Source: Stieleria sp. JC731
Lineage (GTDB): Bacteria; Planctomycetota; Planctomycetia; Pirellulales; Pirellulaceae
NCBI RefSeq assembly: GCF_020966635.1
Contig: NZ_JAJKFQ010000005.1
Span: forward strand, 458,404-522,403
DNA length: 64,000 bases
Direction of reading: 5' to 3'
In this document: one piece after another, positions 34,846 through 43,373 of the stretch
How positions within the stretch are numbered: position 1 is the first letter of the stretch
Layout: each line of letters opens with the position of its first letter
The notes under the pieces: model-generated
What the model was told of the DNA's origin: nothing
The model's database searches: none
Seen by the model: only the letters and a program-made list of their open reading frames with translations
Position numbers and translations under genes: made by a program

Positions 34846-36138
34846 ATGTCAACTCCGATAATATCCGTTGAAAATTTGTCCAAAGCCTATCGAGTCGGGG
34901 CGAAAGATGAGATGCCCGATACTCTTGTGGGCGCGGCTAAGGGCATGTTAACTGCGCCCTTGAGAAACCTGCGATCTTTGCGGCAGCTTGATACAGCTAA
35001 ATCGGGGAAATCGAAGTCGTCTGAAGATACGCTTTGGGCGCTGAAAGACGTGTCCTTCGAGATTAATCGTGGGGATGTTGTTGGGGTAATAGGCCACAAT
35101 GGAGCCGGTAAGAGCACCCTCCTGAAAATTCTTAGCCGAATTACGGAGCCAACAGAGGGGCGAGCGGTCGTCCGAGGAAGGGTTAGTAGTCTCCTTGAAG
35201 TGGGGACAGGGTTTCATCCAGAGCTTACCGGTCGTGAAAATGTATATATGAACGGGACGATTCTCGGGATGACAAAGAAGGAGATTGACCGGAAGTTCGA
35301 CGAAATCGTCAGTTTTAGTGGTATCGGAAAATTTCTGGATACTCCAACCAAGCGTTATTCAAGCGGTATGCAGGTTAGGTTGGCGTTTGCTGTTGCCGCT
35401 CACCTAGAACCAGAGATATTGATTATTGATGAGGTTCTGGCTGTAGGGGATGTTGAGTTTCAGCGCAAATGCTTGGGGAAAATGCATGAAGTCGCGAGGG
35501 GGGGGCGGACTGTTGTGTTCGTGAGCCACAATATGACCGCTGTGGAGACATTGTGTACGTCTTGTCATTGGATGGAGTTAGGGCAAGTCAAGGAGAGTGG
35601 TGAGACAGGCAACTTGCTGCGCAAATATTTCCAATCGATGAATGAGCGAAGCCAGTCTGGTGCGGCAGAATGCAGCAGGATGGAAAACGGGTTTCAGTGC
35701 TGCAGGGTTCAGCTCCGTGACCAGTCCAGCGGCTTTGCCAACGTATTTGATAATGGTGATGAGGTGACCGTTGATATTGATCTGAAATTCGAATTGCCTG
35801 ATATTCCAGTTGTTCAGTTTGGGTTAGATGTGTTTTCGCCAACGGGAGTGTTGGTCGGTAACTGGAATAACCGATTGGCTGGAGTCGATGAGGTCGTCCC
35901 GTCGTCAATGATGAATGTGAAGTGGAAGTTTGGAACGGCAGGATTTACACCAGGGAACTACATTATTGGGTTGCGTGTGAAAGATCCAAGATCTGGTAGG
36001 ATGATTTCACGAATTGAGAATGCTGCTTCCTTCGAAGTTCTTAATAGGAAGGTGGCTGAGTTGGACCCGTCTTTCGGCAATGGGAACGGTTTCATTTCAC
36101 TAAATGCTCGAATAGAAGTGGAGAGCGTTTGTGAGTAA
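34846..36138 (+). CDS. wzt: ABC polysaccharide exporter ATPase with C-terminal Wzt domain
   Basis: This 430-residue protein has an N-terminal ATPase with Walker A GHNGAGKST (83-91), signature YSSGMQ (171-176; the usual variant in Wzt/KpsT), Walker B ILIIDE (191-196) and SHNM His switch. An insertion of about 30 residues sits between the first strands (MPDTLVGAAKG...), as in many Wzt proteins. Residues about 275-420 form a beta-sandwich of the Wzt C-terminal type (DNGDEVTVDIDLKFE, GVLVGNWNN), which in studied cases recognises the modified non-reducing end of the polymer. It pairs with the permease at 31295. Its last 8 bp overlap the next gene. Confidence 0.94.
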   Translation: MSTPIISVENLSKAYRVGAKDEMPDTLVGAAKGMLTAPLRNLRSLRQLDTAKSGKSKSSEDTLWALKDVSFEINRGDVVGVIGHNGAGKSTLLKILSRITEPTEGRAVVRGRVSSLLEVGTGFHPELTGRENVYMNGTILGMTKKEIDRKFDEIVSFSGIGKFLDTPTKRYSSGMQVRLAFAVAAHLEPEILIIDEVLAVGDVEFQRKCLGKMHEVARGGRTVVFVSHNMTAVETLCTSCHWMELGQVKESGETGNLLRKYFQSMNERSQSGAAECSRMENGFQCCRVQLRDQSSGFANVFDNGDEVTVDIDLKFELPDIPVVQFGLDVFSPTGVLVGNWNNRLAGVDEVVPSSMMNVKWKFGTAGFTPGNYIIGLRVKDPRSGRMISRIENAASFEVLNRKVAELDPSFGNGNGFISLNARIEVESVCE

Positions 36139-36907
36139 AGTCATTGTTGTTGCGGGAATGCATCGGTCGGGGACCTCTCTAGTTTGTCAGCAGTTGGCTG
36201 AGTTGGGTGTGCGATTCAATGGAGACCTCCTGCCTCCATCGAAACATAATAAGCGAGGGTACTATGAAAACAAGAAGCTTATTTGTTTCCATGATCGCTT
36301 GATTAAAACTCATGCGAAAAGTTGGAGAGACTATCGTTCGCTGCGCTCCTTGAACGCTGGCGAAGTGTTTGATTATGAAGGTGCTGTGTCAATTGCAAGG
36401 GAATTAAGAGGGGGGGGCGGGGTTGTTGCTTTAAAAGATCCTCGCATTTGTTTTTTTTTAAAACAATGGGTTGATGTTCTTGGGGACTGTGTCGTTGTCG
36501 CGCCAGTTAGGGATCCTTCGGAGGTTGTGGACTCTTTGATGCGCCGGGGAGACTTACTTCGAGAGTATCGTGGGAAAAGGTTGGCAGCGATTCACGCAGG
36601 GTATTCGCTTTGGAAAATGTATAATGAAGCGTGTCTTGCGTATTTGCAGGCAGTTCCAGGCTCAGGTTTCCTTGTGAATTCAGGTGCTGGCTTTAGTGTG
36701 GCTGCACTTAGTTCAGGTTTGAAGGATTTTGGGTTGGTGTTACCCGGTAGTGGGAATGACTCTGAGTCATCGAGTGTGCTTGACGAGAGTTTGGTAAGTA
36801 CGCAGCCGCACAGGCTTGTAAGGTTCGTACGGTATCTTCGGCCGGATGTTTTGAGGCTCTATTCAGCGATTCTTGGGATCTGTGATCGTGCGGCTGGTGG
36901 CTCGTGA
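36131..36907 (+). CDS. Sulfotransferase-like protein (first of three intact)
   Basis: The GTG start overlaps wzt by 8 bp; 258 residues. GMHRSGTS (9-16) is the 5'-phosphosulfate-binding loop of PAPS-dependent sulfotransferases, and VAPVRDPSEVVDSLMRR (about 123-139) the 3'-phosphate-binding segment. ALKDPRICFF (about 98-107) is also usual in bacterial members. The C-terminal 60 residues are unlike the core. It probably sulfates the exported glycan. Its DNA is T- and G-rich with runs of G (36410-36422) and T (36450-36460), unlike the core cluster, which suggests recent gain. Confidence 0.8.
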   Translation: MSKVIVVAGMHRSGTSLVCQQLAELGVRFNGDLLPPSKHNKRGYYENKKLICFHDRLIKTHAKSWRDYRSLRSLNAGEVFDYEGAVSIARELRGGGGVVALKDPRICFFLKQWVDVLGDCVVVAPVRDPSEVVDSLMRRGDLLREYRGKRLAAIHAGYSLWKMYNEACLAYLQAVPGSGFLVNSGAGFSVAALSSGLKDFGLVLPGSGNDSESSSVLDESLVSTQPHRLVRFVRYLRPDVLRLYSAILGICDRAAGGS

Positions 36908-37075
36908 GATATTTGGCTGGAAGGCATTCGATCCAAGTTAAGTGGTTGGGTTGATTTGCGATTCTCCTTATAGTTTTCTTGATTGTCACGAGTTGGTTTG
37001 GCCTTTTCTCAGATTGTTAGGTCGGTGTGTTTTAGTTCTTGCGGCAATTGCAGTTCTTACTTTAGATAAACGCTC

Positions 37076-38278
37076 TTGAAGAAAATCTGCATTTTTCAGC
37101 CTTCGGTCAATGTCGCATCGGAGACGTTCATCAAGGCCCATGGTGAGCGGTTGCCAGGTGTCGTTGGTGTCGTGTGGAGTTCAAACGGGCTCCCTTGTCT
37201 TGAAGGGAGTGTGTTGCCCAGGCAGTCGGTGAGTCGGCGCGGTGCAAGGAAGCTTTCCAGGCTCGTAAAAGGCGAGGGGTGGAAAGCGGAGGTTGATCAG
37301 GGATATTGTGATGCGATCCGGCAAACCGGAGCCGAGGTGGCTTTGGCGGAGTATGGGCCGACGGGCGTTGCGATCGCTGATGCTTGTAGGAAACTTGATT
37401 TGCCGCTCGTCGTGCATTTTCATGGGTACGATGCGAGTCAGACTGATACGATTGATCAGTATTCCGATCGCTATAAGAAACTGTTCGATCAAGCTTCTGC
37501 CGTAATCGGTGTTTCGCAAGCGATGGTGTCCCAGTTGCAGCGACTGGGGTGTCCTGAAGAAAAGGTTGTGTACAACCCGTACGGAATCGATTGCGATAGA
37601 TTTCAAGGTGCATCGCCTCTTGATTCGGAACCGGTTTTTTTAGCGGTCGGCCGGTTGGTGGAAAAGAAAGCTCCGTACCTCACGATTCTCGCGTTCAGGG
37701 AAGTTTTGGCTCGATGTCCTGAGGCAAGGCTGCGAATCGTCGGAGACGGTCCGTTGATGGGAGTGTGCCGTGACATGGCGATCGGCTGTGAGGTAGAGCA
37801 TGCCGTTACATTTCTTGGGCCGTTGTCGCATGAAGATGTGCAGCGCGAAATGGGGATGGCGCGTGCATTCGTGCAGCACTCAGTGGTCGCGTCCAGCGGG
37901 GATAGTGAGGGCACGCCGCTAGCGGTGCTGGAAGCAGGTGCCACTGGGATTCCAGTTGTTGCGACGCGGCATGCTGGGATCCCTGACGTTGTTGTCGATG
38001 GAGAGACGGGCTTGCTGGTTGATGAGCGAGACGTCTCCGCCATGGCTGCGGCTATGGTTCGATTGGCTGAGAACCGCTCGTTGGCTTCAAGTCTAGGTGC
38101 TAATGCCGCGAAACACGTACGAAGTCGTTACACCATGGATCATCACATCACTCGCTTGGCAAGCATCCTTGAGCTTTCCGCCACTGGCGGTGATATCGTG
38201 GCTGAAAAATCTAAGATATGCCGCGAGCTTCTCGGTGATGCTTATGAGGATTCATTGTTAAGCTCTAATGCAAATTGA
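37076..38278 (+). CDS. GT4 glycosyltransferase
   Basis: The TTG start gives MKKICIFQPSVNVASETFIKAH, a normal first strand for GT-B enzymes; 400 residues. The acceptor half has LVVHFHGYDAS and ASAVIGVSQAMVSQL; the donor half has FLAVGRLVEKKAP, RLRIVGDGPL and SEGTPLAVLEAGATGIPVVATRHAGIPDVV, which holds the E-x7-E motif. That last segment is the standard GT4 nucleotide-sugar site. The SETFI motif near the start is typical of amylovoran/colanic-type GT4 enzymes. It follows the sulfotransferase with a 168-bp gap. Confidence 0.92.
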   Translation: MKKICIFQPSVNVASETFIKAHGERLPGVVGVVWSSNGLPCLEGSVLPRQSVSRRGARKLSRLVKGEGWKAEVDQGYCDAIRQTGAEVALAEYGPTGVAIADACRKLDLPLVVHFHGYDASQTDTIDQYSDRYKKLFDQASAVIGVSQAMVSQLQRLGCPEEKVVYNPYGIDCDRFQGASPLDSEPVFLAVGRLVEKKAPYLTILAFREVLARCPEARLRIVGDGPLMGVCRDMAIGCEVEHAVTFLGPLSHEDVQREMGMARAFVQHSVVASSGDSEGTPLAVLEAGATGIPVVATRHAGIPDVVVDGETGLLVDERDVSAMAAAMVRLAENRSLASSLGANAAKHVRSRYTMDHHITRLASILELSATGGDIVAEKSKICRELLGDAYEDSLLSSNAN

Positions 38279-38342
38279 TATGTTGAATTATGGTGATTCG
38301 ACGTTTCACGCTCGTATAAAGAACGCTCACTAAGGCTGGAAG

Positions 38343-39317
38343 TTGCTTTACTCGGAGGAATGGATCGCGCCACCTGGGTTTCGTTTGCCCGGGTTTATTA
38401 TTTGTGGTGCGATGAAGTGTGGCACAAGTACCGTTCATGCGCTGCTGGAGAAACACCCGGCTGTGTTTGTACCGAAGGACGAGGTCAACTTCTTTGATAT
38501 TGACGACATCTTTCAGCATTCCGACTTTTTTATTAACGGAAGCGAGCGATGGCATGTCCCAAATATCCTTGATGGCTCAACACGCTATTGGGAATGGTAT
38601 CAGCGGTTCTTTCAAGAAGCTCCCTCGGATGCGATCTTAGGAGAAGATTCCACTTGCTACCTAGCTTCGCCACGTGCCTTTAAGCGTATCGGGATGCAAG
38701 AGCAGCCAATTAAGCTTGTGGTGTGCTTGCGGCAACCTACTCAGAGGGCTTATTCCCAGTACTGGCACATGCTGCGAACAGGACGTGCCATGTTTACGTT
38801 TGAGGATACGTTGCGATTTATTCCGTCAATGGTACTCGCACGCAGCATGTACCTTGAGCAGGTCCGGCGGATGCTCGAGTTCATTCCTCGTGAGCGAGTA
38901 TTTTTCTTTGTTCTGGAAGAATTTGTTTCGGATAAGGCCGGTATCGCGAAGGGGTTGTCTGACTTTCTTGGGATCGACTATTCCCTCTTCCCCTCGGATG
39001 CTCTGCAAACACATACAAATAAGGCAAAGTTTCCTCGAAGTGTGCGATTGCAAGCGTTGAAGAATCGGATGTTGCGATCAGCGGGGAACCAGCAGTACGT
39101 CGGGCGGTTGCCCTATTCAGTCGATATCGGTTCGCGCCAAATGCCGCTCGCTGCGCGTGCGATCGAATGGGTGCATAATCGTATCAACCCATCGCGGATG
39201 GGAGCTACGCCCAAGATGGAAGCGAGTACAAAGGAGTTTCTGGACGACTTCTTCAGGAGGGAGTTGGACGGGCTGTCAGAGCTCGTAGGGAAAGATCTAG
39301 AAAAGTATTGGTATTAA
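38343..39317 (+). CDS. Sulfotransferase, heparan-type P-loop (second of three)
   Basis: The TTG start gives 324 residues. FIICGAMKCGTSTVHALLEKHP (from residue 19) is the PAPS-binding P-loop of the heparan sulfate/N-deacetylase-sulfotransferase-like group. VCLRQPTQRAYSQYWHM (about 128-144) matches the 3'-phosphate site with the conserved RxPxxRaYSqY pattern. The middle KDEVNFFD (about 47-54) is also typical. It is clearly of a different subfamily from the neighbours at 36131 and 43374, so the three act on different positions or sugars. It most likely sulfates lipid-linked or nascent glycan. Confidence 0.9.
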   Translation: MLYSEEWIAPPGFRLPGFIICGAMKCGTSTVHALLEKHPAVFVPKDEVNFFDIDDIFQHSDFFINGSERWHVPNILDGSTRYWEWYQRFFQEAPSDAILGEDSTCYLASPRAFKRIGMQEQPIKLVVCLRQPTQRAYSQYWHMLRTGRAMFTFEDTLRFIPSMVLARSMYLEQVRRMLEFIPRERVFFFVLEEFVSDKAGIAKGLSDFLGIDYSLFPSDALQTHTNKAKFPRSVRLQALKNRMLRSAGNQQYVGRLPYSVDIGSRQMPLAARAIEWVHNRINPSRMGATPKMEASTKEFLDDFFRRELDGLSELVGKDLEKYWY

Positions 39318-39395
39318 TCTTAGTCGCGGTATTTTGGCAGCGGGGGGCGTGACATTGTCTTCCCTAGGGCGGAGCCAAGTGCGGTTGTTCTGTTG

Positions 39396-40424
39396 ATGGT
39401 CAGTTGGGAAATGAATCGACAAGAGGGTCAGAATACAGAGGAGGGTGTCGCGGTCTCTGTAGTGATCCCCACCTTCAATCGTGGTCATCGCATCGTTCGG
39501 GCTGTGGAGAGTGTCCTTGCAAGCGATGGAGACGTTGTAGGCGAAGTAATTGTTGTTGATGACGGTTCATCCGATGGGTCATGTGCAAATCTTGAGCAGA
39601 TCGACAATAGAGTCCGCTTGGTAACGATTGGAAATCAGGGCGCTGCCAAAGCGAGGCTTGTTGGCGTCGAAAATGCTTCGTGTGATTTCGTCAGTTTTTT
39701 GGATTCCGATGATACGTCCTGCGATGGGCGCGTGAAGTATCTTCTAGAAGCCTTGCTTGATTCACCTGGGTGTATTGCAAGTTTTGGAACAATCACTGAT
39801 AGCCCCGGGGGGTTGCGAGGGATCGCTGAGGAGTTGCCCGGGTTGTCAGCTCAGTCCAATGTGTACGAAGGGTCGTTCGGAAAGCTGCTGAGGAATGGTT
39901 GCTTCGTTCCTTCGATGAACTTGTGCACCAGGAAGGTTGTGGCGCTTCGAGCGGCTCGTACCCAAGGCTTTTTTCCATCTGCCAATGACTATGATTTCGT
40001 ATTAGGGATTGCTCAGCAAGGTGATTTTGCGTTCTGCTCGAAAGCCAAGATCTGCTGCGAGCGTCTGGCGGATGGTATTAGTCTTTCGAATAAAGACACG
40101 CAGATGTGTTACGCATTGCTGGCAGGTGATTTTCGTCTGCGGCAATGTGGTTCTGATGCTCGAAGATGGAAAGCGGACTTTCGGTTTAGGGTTGTTCAGC
40201 GTTGGCCTCCTGCGTTGGTGCGGTCTTGGCGGGCAGGACGCTACGGTATGGCCGCAAAGGTCGCGGCGATTGGGATCAGATACGGCTTGGCGTCAAGTAA
40301 TCTCAAGCAGCTGTACTGGAGTTGGGACCACGCACGCCGGACTCGGGGTACCGATTCGGTTCAGAGAATGGTTGATGGATCGGCTGTTGTTGATCGCAGC
40401 TCAATTCATGAATCGCAATCCTGA
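39396..40424 (+). CDS. GT2 glycosyltransferase
   Basis: TTG (39393) and ATG (39396) are adjacent and ATG 39411 is a further option; about 342 residues. GT-A signatures are VSVVIPTFNRGHRIVRAVESVL, VIVVDDGSSDGS and FLDSDD (the DxD metal site, about residues 109-114). The region after FVPSMNLCTRKV is the acceptor part. It is an inverting family-2 enzyme that uses a nucleotide sugar in the cytoplasm. There is no membrane segment. It is followed by a GT4 gene after 23 bp. Confidence 0.92.
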   Translation: MVSWEMNRQEGQNTEEGVAVSVVIPTFNRGHRIVRAVESVLASDGDVVGEVIVVDDGSSDGSCANLEQIDNRVRLVTIGNQGAAKARLVGVENASCDFVSFLDSDDTSCDGRVKYLLEALLDSPGCIASFGTITDSPGGLRGIAEELPGLSAQSNVYEGSFGKLLRNGCFVPSMNLCTRKVVALRAARTQGFFPSANDYDFVLGIAQQGDFAFCSKAKICCERLADGISLSNKDTQMCYALLAGDFRLRQCGSDARRWKADFRFRVVQRWPPALVRSWRAGRYGMAAKVAAIGIRYGLASSNLKQLYWSWDHARRTRGTDSVQRMVDGSAVVDRSSIHESQS

Positions 40425-40447
40425 TTTCGGGCTCAGGGTTTGAGCAA

Positions 40448-41584
40448 ATGCGGATTGGAATCTTTGTTCAGCCGGTTGCGGTTTCGCAGAAGACAGGTAT
40501 CAGTCGATACACCGTCGGTCTCGTCGAGGCTCTGTTGGAGCTTGGCACCGACGATCTGTTTTATCTGTACTATCGAAGACAGAAGAATGATCCGGTTAAG
40601 GATTGGTTGGCCGGGCATCCACGCGTCGTTCATCGTGGCTTTGCCTTTCCTGATATCGATGAGCGGCCAAAGTGGTGGTGGGATTATTATTTGCCCGCGA
40701 GGTTAGTGCTTGACCGAATTTCGGTCTTTCATAGCCCCAGCCACATCGTTCCCTCTTTCGGACCGCCCTCCGTCGTCACCATTCATGACTTGGCGTATTA
40801 CTTTATGAAGGTGAAGGGCGAGGGGCTCGATCGCTATCTGAAGCGATGGACCGATCGCTCGATGAAGCTCGCAACGAAAGTCACCGCGGTGTCGCAATCA
40901 ACTGCGAATGATTGCATCGGCCAGGGGGTCGATCGCGAAAAGGTCCACGTCATCTATCAGGGGTTTGAGTCGGCGGTGAGTGATCCGGCCTCTGTCCTGT
41001 CAGAGGATTCAGCGTTTCCCGACTCGCAAAGTTTGTTGCAAAAAGGCTACGTGCTGTTCATGGGGACGATGCAGCCTAGGAAAAACGTTCCTTATTTAGT
41101 CGAAGAATATGCAAGAGTCGCAAGTCAAGTCTCTTGGGACCTTGTTCTTGCCGGAGCACCTGGTGAATCGAGTGACGACGTGGCCCGATCGATCGATCGA
41201 TTCGGTGTGGGTGATCGGGTTCACCAGCTCGGCTTTGTCGATGATCAACAGCGGGCAAGTCTGTATCGAAACGCAGCCGTGTTCGCCTACCCGAGTCGCT
41301 ATGAGGGGTTCGGGCTGGTTGTGTTGGAAGCGATGTCGTATGGCGTGCCTGTGGTTGCTTCCAGCAACAGTTCATTGCCCGAGGCGGTCGGTGGCGCCGG
41401 GACCCTTGTCGATGTGGATCGCGAGGGATCCCTGGCTGAAGCAATTTTGGAACTCCATGATCGTGCAGAGCTACGGCACAGTCACGTTGAGAAGGGCTAC
41501 AAGCACGTGCAGCGGTTTTCATGGGAGGCATCTGCGGCGCAGATGCTGGAGCTGTATTATCAAGCCGCGTCGGCGCGGCGTTAG
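40448..41584 (+). CDS. GT4 glycosyltransferase (mannosyltransferase-like)
   Basis: This 378-residue protein has an N-terminal KTGISRYTVGLVEALL and VFHSPSHIVPSFGPPSVVTIHDLAYY, the typical opening of WbaZ/MtfB-like GT4 enzymes. The donor half has GYVLFMGTMQPRKNVPYLVEEY, VHQLGFVDDQQRASLYRNA and PSRYEGFGLVVLEAMSYGVPVV with the E-x7-E motif. Many members transfer mannose, but that is not provable here. Start ATG 40448 is 23 bp from the preceding stop. It appears to be a complete, normal-length enzyme. Confidence 0.92.
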   Translation: MRIGIFVQPVAVSQKTGISRYTVGLVEALLELGTDDLFYLYYRRQKNDPVKDWLAGHPRVVHRGFAFPDIDERPKWWWDYYLPARLVLDRISVFHSPSHIVPSFGPPSVVTIHDLAYYFMKVKGEGLDRYLKRWTDRSMKLATKVTAVSQSTANDCIGQGVDREKVHVIYQGFESAVSDPASVLSEDSAFPDSQSLLQKGYVLFMGTMQPRKNVPYLVEEYARVASQVSWDLVLAGAPGESSDDVARSIDRFGVGDRVHQLGFVDDQQRASLYRNAAVFAYPSRYEGFGLVVLEAMSYGVPVVASSNSSLPEAVGGAGTLVDVDREGSLAEAILELHDRAELRHSHVEKGYKHVQRFSWEASAAQMLELYYQAASARR

Positions 41585-42061
41585 CCAGTACATTTAGCTA
41601 ATGGCTTTGCAGCAGAGCCCGCGAAAAGTCAAGGAGTGTTTGTTTGCTCGACAGGTGGCGTGCTAATCAACGCAGACGCTGGTAGTGGATAGTGCACTGG
41701 GGGTTCCGGTAGACGCAGTTGCAGTCACCACGTTTCTCCGTCATACCAGTCAGGATTCCAAAGTACCCATCACGCTCCGACGTGATGTCAGTCAAATTCA
41801 AAGCAGTCGCACCACCACCAGCAATAGCAAATCTCCAGAACCAAGAGCATTCGCTGCATTAACGCCCAGGCCGATAAGCAATTATTCCCGTAGGCCGCTT
41901 AAGGCTGTGTCAATTTTGGGAAATGGTGGCCAGACGCCGGCACTGGGAATCGTGAGCTAATCAGCCGTTCGCTTCACTTGTTGGATAGTTTGGTGTCGTC
42001 GGAAATTAGCTCGGCTGAATCGATGTATCTTGATTGTCTCATGCCATAATTCTGTGGCTCG
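41585..42061. other. Intergenic region with possible minus-strand gene remnant
   Basis: This 477-bp stretch has no intact gene. On the minus strand between about 41850 and 41740 a frame reads FAIAGGGATALNLTDITSE then RDGYFGILTGMTE, protein-like in composition but without start, stop context or known motif. It may be a gene fossil or chance. Confidence 0.35.
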
Positions 42062-43282
42062 TTGATCAAATGTTTTATTTCTCTGTTTGCCGGATGTGTC
42101 TCGTTGGCATCTAAAAAGGATTCGCAGCGTCCCTCGGTCGATTGTCTTGTCGTCTCGGACATCTTCCCGCCTACAATTGGAGGGAGTGGTCGATGGCTGT
42201 GGGAAGTGTATCAGCGTCAGGATGAAGGCACATGTGTTGTCGTTGCAGGGTGTGCCGAAAACTCCAAGCGAGTGGATGAGGTTTACCCGCAAACGGTGAT
42301 TCGTCAAAAGCTGATGATGAAGTCACGCGGAGTTTTGAACGGCAAGGCGCTTCGTGATTACTATCGGATCTCATGGGTCCTGCGGGGGATCGTCAAACAG
42401 TATCAGCCGAGGATCATGCATGCCGCTCGTCCTCTGAATGAGGGTTTGGCGTGCCGGTTGACTTCAATGCTAACAGGGGTGCCCTATGCGTGCTATGTGC
42501 ATGGTGAGGACGTCAATGTCGCCAAAACCAGTCGCGACTTAACATTTGCAACACGTTTCGCGATTAAGGGTGCGGTTGCGCTAATTGCCAACTCAACTTT
42601 TACCAAGCAGTTATTGATTGATGACTGGGGCGTGTCGCCGGATCGGATCGTGTTGATGCATCCTGGCGTCGATACGAAGCGTTTTGCCAATGCCAATGTG
42701 GCTGTCGAGGGATCGAAATCGCTGAATTTATTGACAGCGGGGCGTCTGCAGAAGCGAAAGGGGCATGATGTTGTCATTCAGGCGTTGCTCGAGCTTATGA
42801 AGCTATTTCCCGAGGTCTCCTATACGGTCGCCGGTTCTGGTGAAGAGTTGTCTTCGTTGCAGTCGCTGGCGAAATCGCTTGGGGTTGATGATCGGGTTCG
42901 TTTTGCGGGTGAGGTTGATGACCAACAGTTGGTGACCCTTTATCACGAGTGTGATATTTTCGTGCTGGCCAATCGTGCGGTAGGTCAGGATGTCGAAGGT
43001 TTTGGGATTGTGCTGTTGGAAGCTCAGGCATCGGGCAAGCCGGTGATCGCCGGGCGCAGTGGTGGAACCGCCGATACGATGGTCGAAGGGCAGACCGGGT
43101 TTCTGATTGACGCGACGACACCAGACGAACTGATTCAGTGCGTGCGTGAAAACTTGGCCACAGCAGGTCAGCGCGAGGCGATGGGGCAGGCTGCGGTGCG
43201 TCACGTCCAATCGAATTTTGACTGGGAGCAACTTGGAAAGCAGGCCAAAAGCCGTTTTGAAGAGATCCTTGCGAAGTGCTAG
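42062..43282 (+). CDS. GT4 glycosyltransferase
   Basis: The TTG start at 42062 gives 406 residues; a TTG at about 42104, just before the core VDCLVVSDIFPPTIGGSGRWLWEVY, is an alternative. IGGSGRW is the Gly-rich acceptor loop. Donor-side marks are LLTAGRLQKRKGHDVVIQAL, YTVAGSGEE, VRFAGEVDDQQLVTLYHECD and GQDVEGFGIVLLEAQASGKPVI, which includes the E-x7-E. This matches the GT4 enzymes of PimB type, widespread in exosortase and capsule loci. The cytoplasmic enzyme adds a sugar to the lipid-linked intermediate. It is 91 bp from the following sulfotransferase. Confidence 0.92.
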   Translation: MIKCFISLFAGCVSLASKKDSQRPSVDCLVVSDIFPPTIGGSGRWLWEVYQRQDEGTCVVVAGCAENSKRVDEVYPQTVIRQKLMMKSRGVLNGKALRDYYRISWVLRGIVKQYQPRIMHAARPLNEGLACRLTSMLTGVPYACYVHGEDVNVAKTSRDLTFATRFAIKGAVALIANSTFTKQLLIDDWGVSPDRIVLMHPGVDTKRFANANVAVEGSKSLNLLTAGRLQKRKGHDVVIQALLELMKLFPEVSYTVAGSGEELSSLQSLAKSLGVDDRVRFAGEVDDQQLVTLYHECDIFVLANRAVGQDVEGFGIVLLEAQASGKPVIAGRSGGTADTMVEGQTGFLIDATTPDELIQCVRENLATAGQREAMGQAAVRHVQSNFDWEQLGKQAKSRFEEILAKC

Positions 43283-43373
43283 TGTTCGCATTTGATGTCA
43301 GTCTTGAAGGCGGCGAAAGCGAGCGATCCGAATTGACGCAGATGATTTAAAGTCCAACGCTACTTAAACGTAC

